Shown here piece after piece: positions 32,053 to 33,715 of a stretch of 33,715 nt of DNA. The stretch comes from Halobacillus litoralis (GTDB lineage Bacteria; Bacillota; Bacilli; Bacillales; Halobacillaceae), in the NCBI RefSeq assembly GCF_009856445.1, contig NZ_WMFA01000017.1, forward strand, positions 1 through 33,715, written 5' to 3'. The position numbers and the translations under genes were made by a program. The notes below the pieces were generated by a model. That model saw only the letters and a list, made by a program, of their open reading frames with translations, was not told the DNA's origin and ran no database searches. Numbering within the stretch: position 1 is the stretch's first letter; each line of letters starts with the position of its first letter.

Positions 32053-32679
32053 CTATTCGTTATCCCCGTAACGTTCGATGAACTCTACCAATGCGAGCTC
32101 AATCGTTTGTCCCTTCTCGATCATGTGCTTCTCTGAAAGCTTATCAAACTCCTTCCAGACGTCACGATTCACATTGTAAGCTCTCCGAGATTTTTCGGCT
32201 GTCGCATCCAATTTTAAAAGCTGCTCGTAAATAGAAGTCGTATCCTTTTCGGTTGTGGCTGCGCCTTCTTTTGTAGAGTCCCATTCCTTTATTATGTCAC
32301 GGAGAATTTCGATTTCTGCTCCTGTAAGCTCACTGGATCCACCCTGGGACGTGTTACTGTCTTCACTGGATGCAATCCTCTCTGTGAGACTACCAGCCTT
32401 CTGTGATCCCCCTAAGTTCTCTTTTGGTGCTTTCCTATTCGATTTTTTACGTTCACGTTGCTTGGAGAGGTTGATCGTTTCCGGTTCGGGTTGTACTCCT
32501 TCGTATTTGTAAATCCTCTTCGCATTGTCGTATCTATATCCTGCCGCCTTCAATCGGTTGGATAACAGGTCACGGCTGATTCCGAATCCTGCAGCAACCT
32601 CGCTGACCTTACCTTCCTCATTAATGCGTTCCAATAGTGGCTTCGTTTCTACCTTACTCGTATCCACGTCGTTCATCAT
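32053..32679 (-). CDS. Plasmid DNA-binding regulator, HTH plus C-terminal helix pair
   Basis: The 208-residue protein has an N-terminal helix-turn-helix (LLERINEEGKVSEVAAGFGISRDLLSNRLKAAGYRYDN), a basic region (RERKKSNRKAPK), a Ser/Gly/Thr-rich linker, and a C-terminal segment (RRAYNVNRDVWKEFDKLSEKHMIEKGQTIELALVEFIERYG) with the pattern of plasmid replication or partition regulators. GGAGGG lies six bases before ATG 32679; the frame is open further upstream to 32754 without a site. Repeats upstream (32718-32802) and downstream (31515-31795) are likely targets. It may be a copy-number or segregation factor. Confidence 0.7.
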   Translation of the reverse strand: MMNDVDTSKVETKPLLERINEEGKVSEVAAGFGISRDLLSNRLKAAGYRYDNAKRIYKYEGVQPEPETINLSKQRERKKSNRKAPKENLGGSQKAGSLTERIASSEDSNTSQGGSSELTGAEIEILRDIIKEWDSTKEGAATTEKDTTSIYEQLLKLDATAEKSRRAYNVNRDVWKEFDKLSEKHMIEKGQTIELALVEFIERYGDNE

Positions 32680-32717
32680 AGCCCTCCCTCCTCGAATCAC
32701 TTGGATTTTGAGTGAAT

Positions 32718-32802
32718 GCACGACACTGTGCCGAGTTAGTGTCTGCATTAGCACGTGTTCGTGTCGATACTACAAAGATACTTGCACGTACTAGTGTCGT
32801 GC
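32718..32802. promoter_or_regulatory. Repeat cluster upstream of the regulator gene
   Basis: GCACGACACT (32718-32727) is the perfect reverse complement of AGTGTCGTGC (32793-32802). Between them are TTAGTGTC (32736), CGTGTTCGTGTCG (32754) and GCACGTACTAGTGTC (32784). These TAGTGTCG half-sites around the likely promoter suggest an autoregulatory operator or a partition site. Confidence 0.55.
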
Positions 32803-33168
32803 TCTCAACGTGAGTTATACGACGCGGTATCGTGTATCTCCTGCTTACACCCTGACCGAGTCGTTACTTTGCTTGAGTTATCTTGGAAATCAATCTCTTA
32901 TTTCTATATTGAATTATTATTACAATAATGTGTTACTTATTACTATTACATGTTTTGTAACAGTATCAGTGTTAATATTGAGTGTTTTATTTTAGTAGTA
33001 CGTATTTACTTAATCAATAAGAGACAAAAATATTCATCATCGCCCCTTATCCATCGAGCTTTTTTATTGCAGCAATACAGTTGGATTCTCACTCTCATAT
33101 TGATCTGCAAAGAGCTATAATCTTTAGTGAAAACACCTTGAATATGAAGTGACATTATGTGGTAAAAT

Positions 33169-33205
33169 AATAGTAAACCCTTTGCCAGGAGGGGCTATTT
33201 TTTTT
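33169..33205 (+). terminator. Terminator-like hairpin
   Basis: AATAG (33169-33173) pairs with CTATT (33195-33199) and an inner CCCT with AGGG, followed by a long T-run on the plus strand. In the rest of 32803-33416 I see only AT-rich sequence and the inverted repeat at 33274. Confidence 0.6.
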
Positions 33206-33273
33206 GGGGTGAAAATAGCGACAACGACAAAAGAGACAAATGAGCAAAAAGAGAGGCGCATCATATGCTAAGT

Positions 33274-33295
33274 AGTTCAGTTTTGGGGTACAAAA
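33274..33295 (+). repeat. Inverted repeat, partner of 182-203
   Basis: It carries AGTTCAGTTTTGG and matches the minus strand of 182-203 at 21 of 22 positions. Across the circular junction it bounds the segment with the small frame at 33417. Confidence 0.55.
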
Positions 33296-33416
33296 AATAA
33301 ATTCACGCCCTAAATTGAGCTACTTTTTACATTGTAATTCGTTTGCGAAATCGTAATCGAATTAACAAGGGTAAATACATATCATTTGAAAAATACCTTA
33401 TAATTGAATTAGATAG

Positions 33417-33614
33417 ATGATGAACAATAGATTAAAATTATTCACTAGCGTGGGGTTGTGTGTGTGTTTGAAAAAGAAAAAAACAAATATAGCAAGAAAC
33501 CCAAATAAACGAGCATGTATAGCTAAAAATATTACTTTTCCCTATGAAAAAGAAACTGATGATTTATTACGAAGATTAAAAGTAGAAAAAGAAACAGAAA
33601 AAACACTAAGATAA
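33417..33614 (+). CDS. Small basic protein crossing the junction, doubtful
   Basis: This 65-codon frame gives a very basic product (CLKKKKTNIARNPNKRA) ending in a charged helical stretch (TFPYEKETDDLLRRLKVEKE). The C-terminal half resembles the short helical part of DNA-binding proteins, but I do not recognise a family. There is no good ribosome site, so it may be a fragment. Its 3' end repeats at the window start (to position 26) because of circular overlap. Confidence 0.3.
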   Translation: MMNNRLKLFTSVGLCVCLKKKKTNIARNPNKRACIAKNITFPYEKETDDLLRRLKVEKETEKTLR

Positions 33615-33715
33615 TTTGATGAATAATACGAAGAAAATTTGAAAGTAAATATTATTCCGAACAAGCCATAACGAATATATAATTCGATATGGCTTGTTTA
33701 TATGGTTTCGCAAAA
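33589..33715. repeat. Terminal direct repeat, right copy
   Basis: This block is identical to 1-127. Joining the two copies gives a closed circle. Confidence 0.95.

Overview
The window reads as a complete circular plasmid from a low-GC Gram-positive host, most likely a Bacillaceae member. The first 127 bases recur exactly as the last 127 (33589-33715), as expected when a circular contig keeps one assembly overlap; the unique circle would be 33,588 bp. Strong AGGAGG-type ribosome sites, TTG and GTG starts, sigma-A promoters with 17-bp spacers, and agr and Rep_3 genes all fit Bacillota. A very acidic lipoprotein hints at a halophile or alkaliphile, but that is only a hint.

Maintenance genes are spread around the circle. 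parA with a ribbon-helix-helix partner lies at 373-1702. A Rep_3 initiator (16606-17700) sits beside an inverted-repeat operator and eight 21-bp iterons (17879-18043). A serine resolvase (19298-19906) follows a three-part res-like site. A further DNA-binding protein (32053-32679) lies beside two repeat clusters. No relaxase or conjugation gene was recognised, but strong inverted repeats at 15608-15787 and 18616-18692 could be transfer or replication sites.

2.7-13 kb is a signalling and antimicrobial-peptide block. It holds a LuxR-type HTH protein, an agr-like quorum-sensing operon in the order C-B-D-A (including a 41-codon agrD), an ABC exporter with a small membrane protein, a 68-residue peptide resembling leaderless aureocin A53-type bacteriocins, a second ABC transporter, and an OmpR-type two-component system. 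The likely logic is that cell density is sensed through the peptide, a bacteriocin is made, and the two ABC systems export it or protect the producer; the regulatory links are inferred from position.

13-16.2 kb is visibly GC-richer. It encodes a secreted lipoprotein nuclease and then about 1.7 kb with no convincing gene but many short repeats and hairpins. Between the iterons and the resolvase (18.3-18.7 kb) lies a strong candidate for a new structured RNA: a consensus promoter, four or five consecutive hairpins and an intrinsic terminator within about 210 bp.

21.4-30.6 kb is a type I restriction-modification island on the minus strand: a methyltransferase-specificity fusion with a changed catalytic motif, an unknown 175-residue protein, hsdM, hsdS, hsdR, and a separately promoted small protein that looks like a modified-base reader. 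The remaining 31-33.4 kb is mostly non-coding and holds helically phased GGAACA repeats and the last DNA-binding protein.
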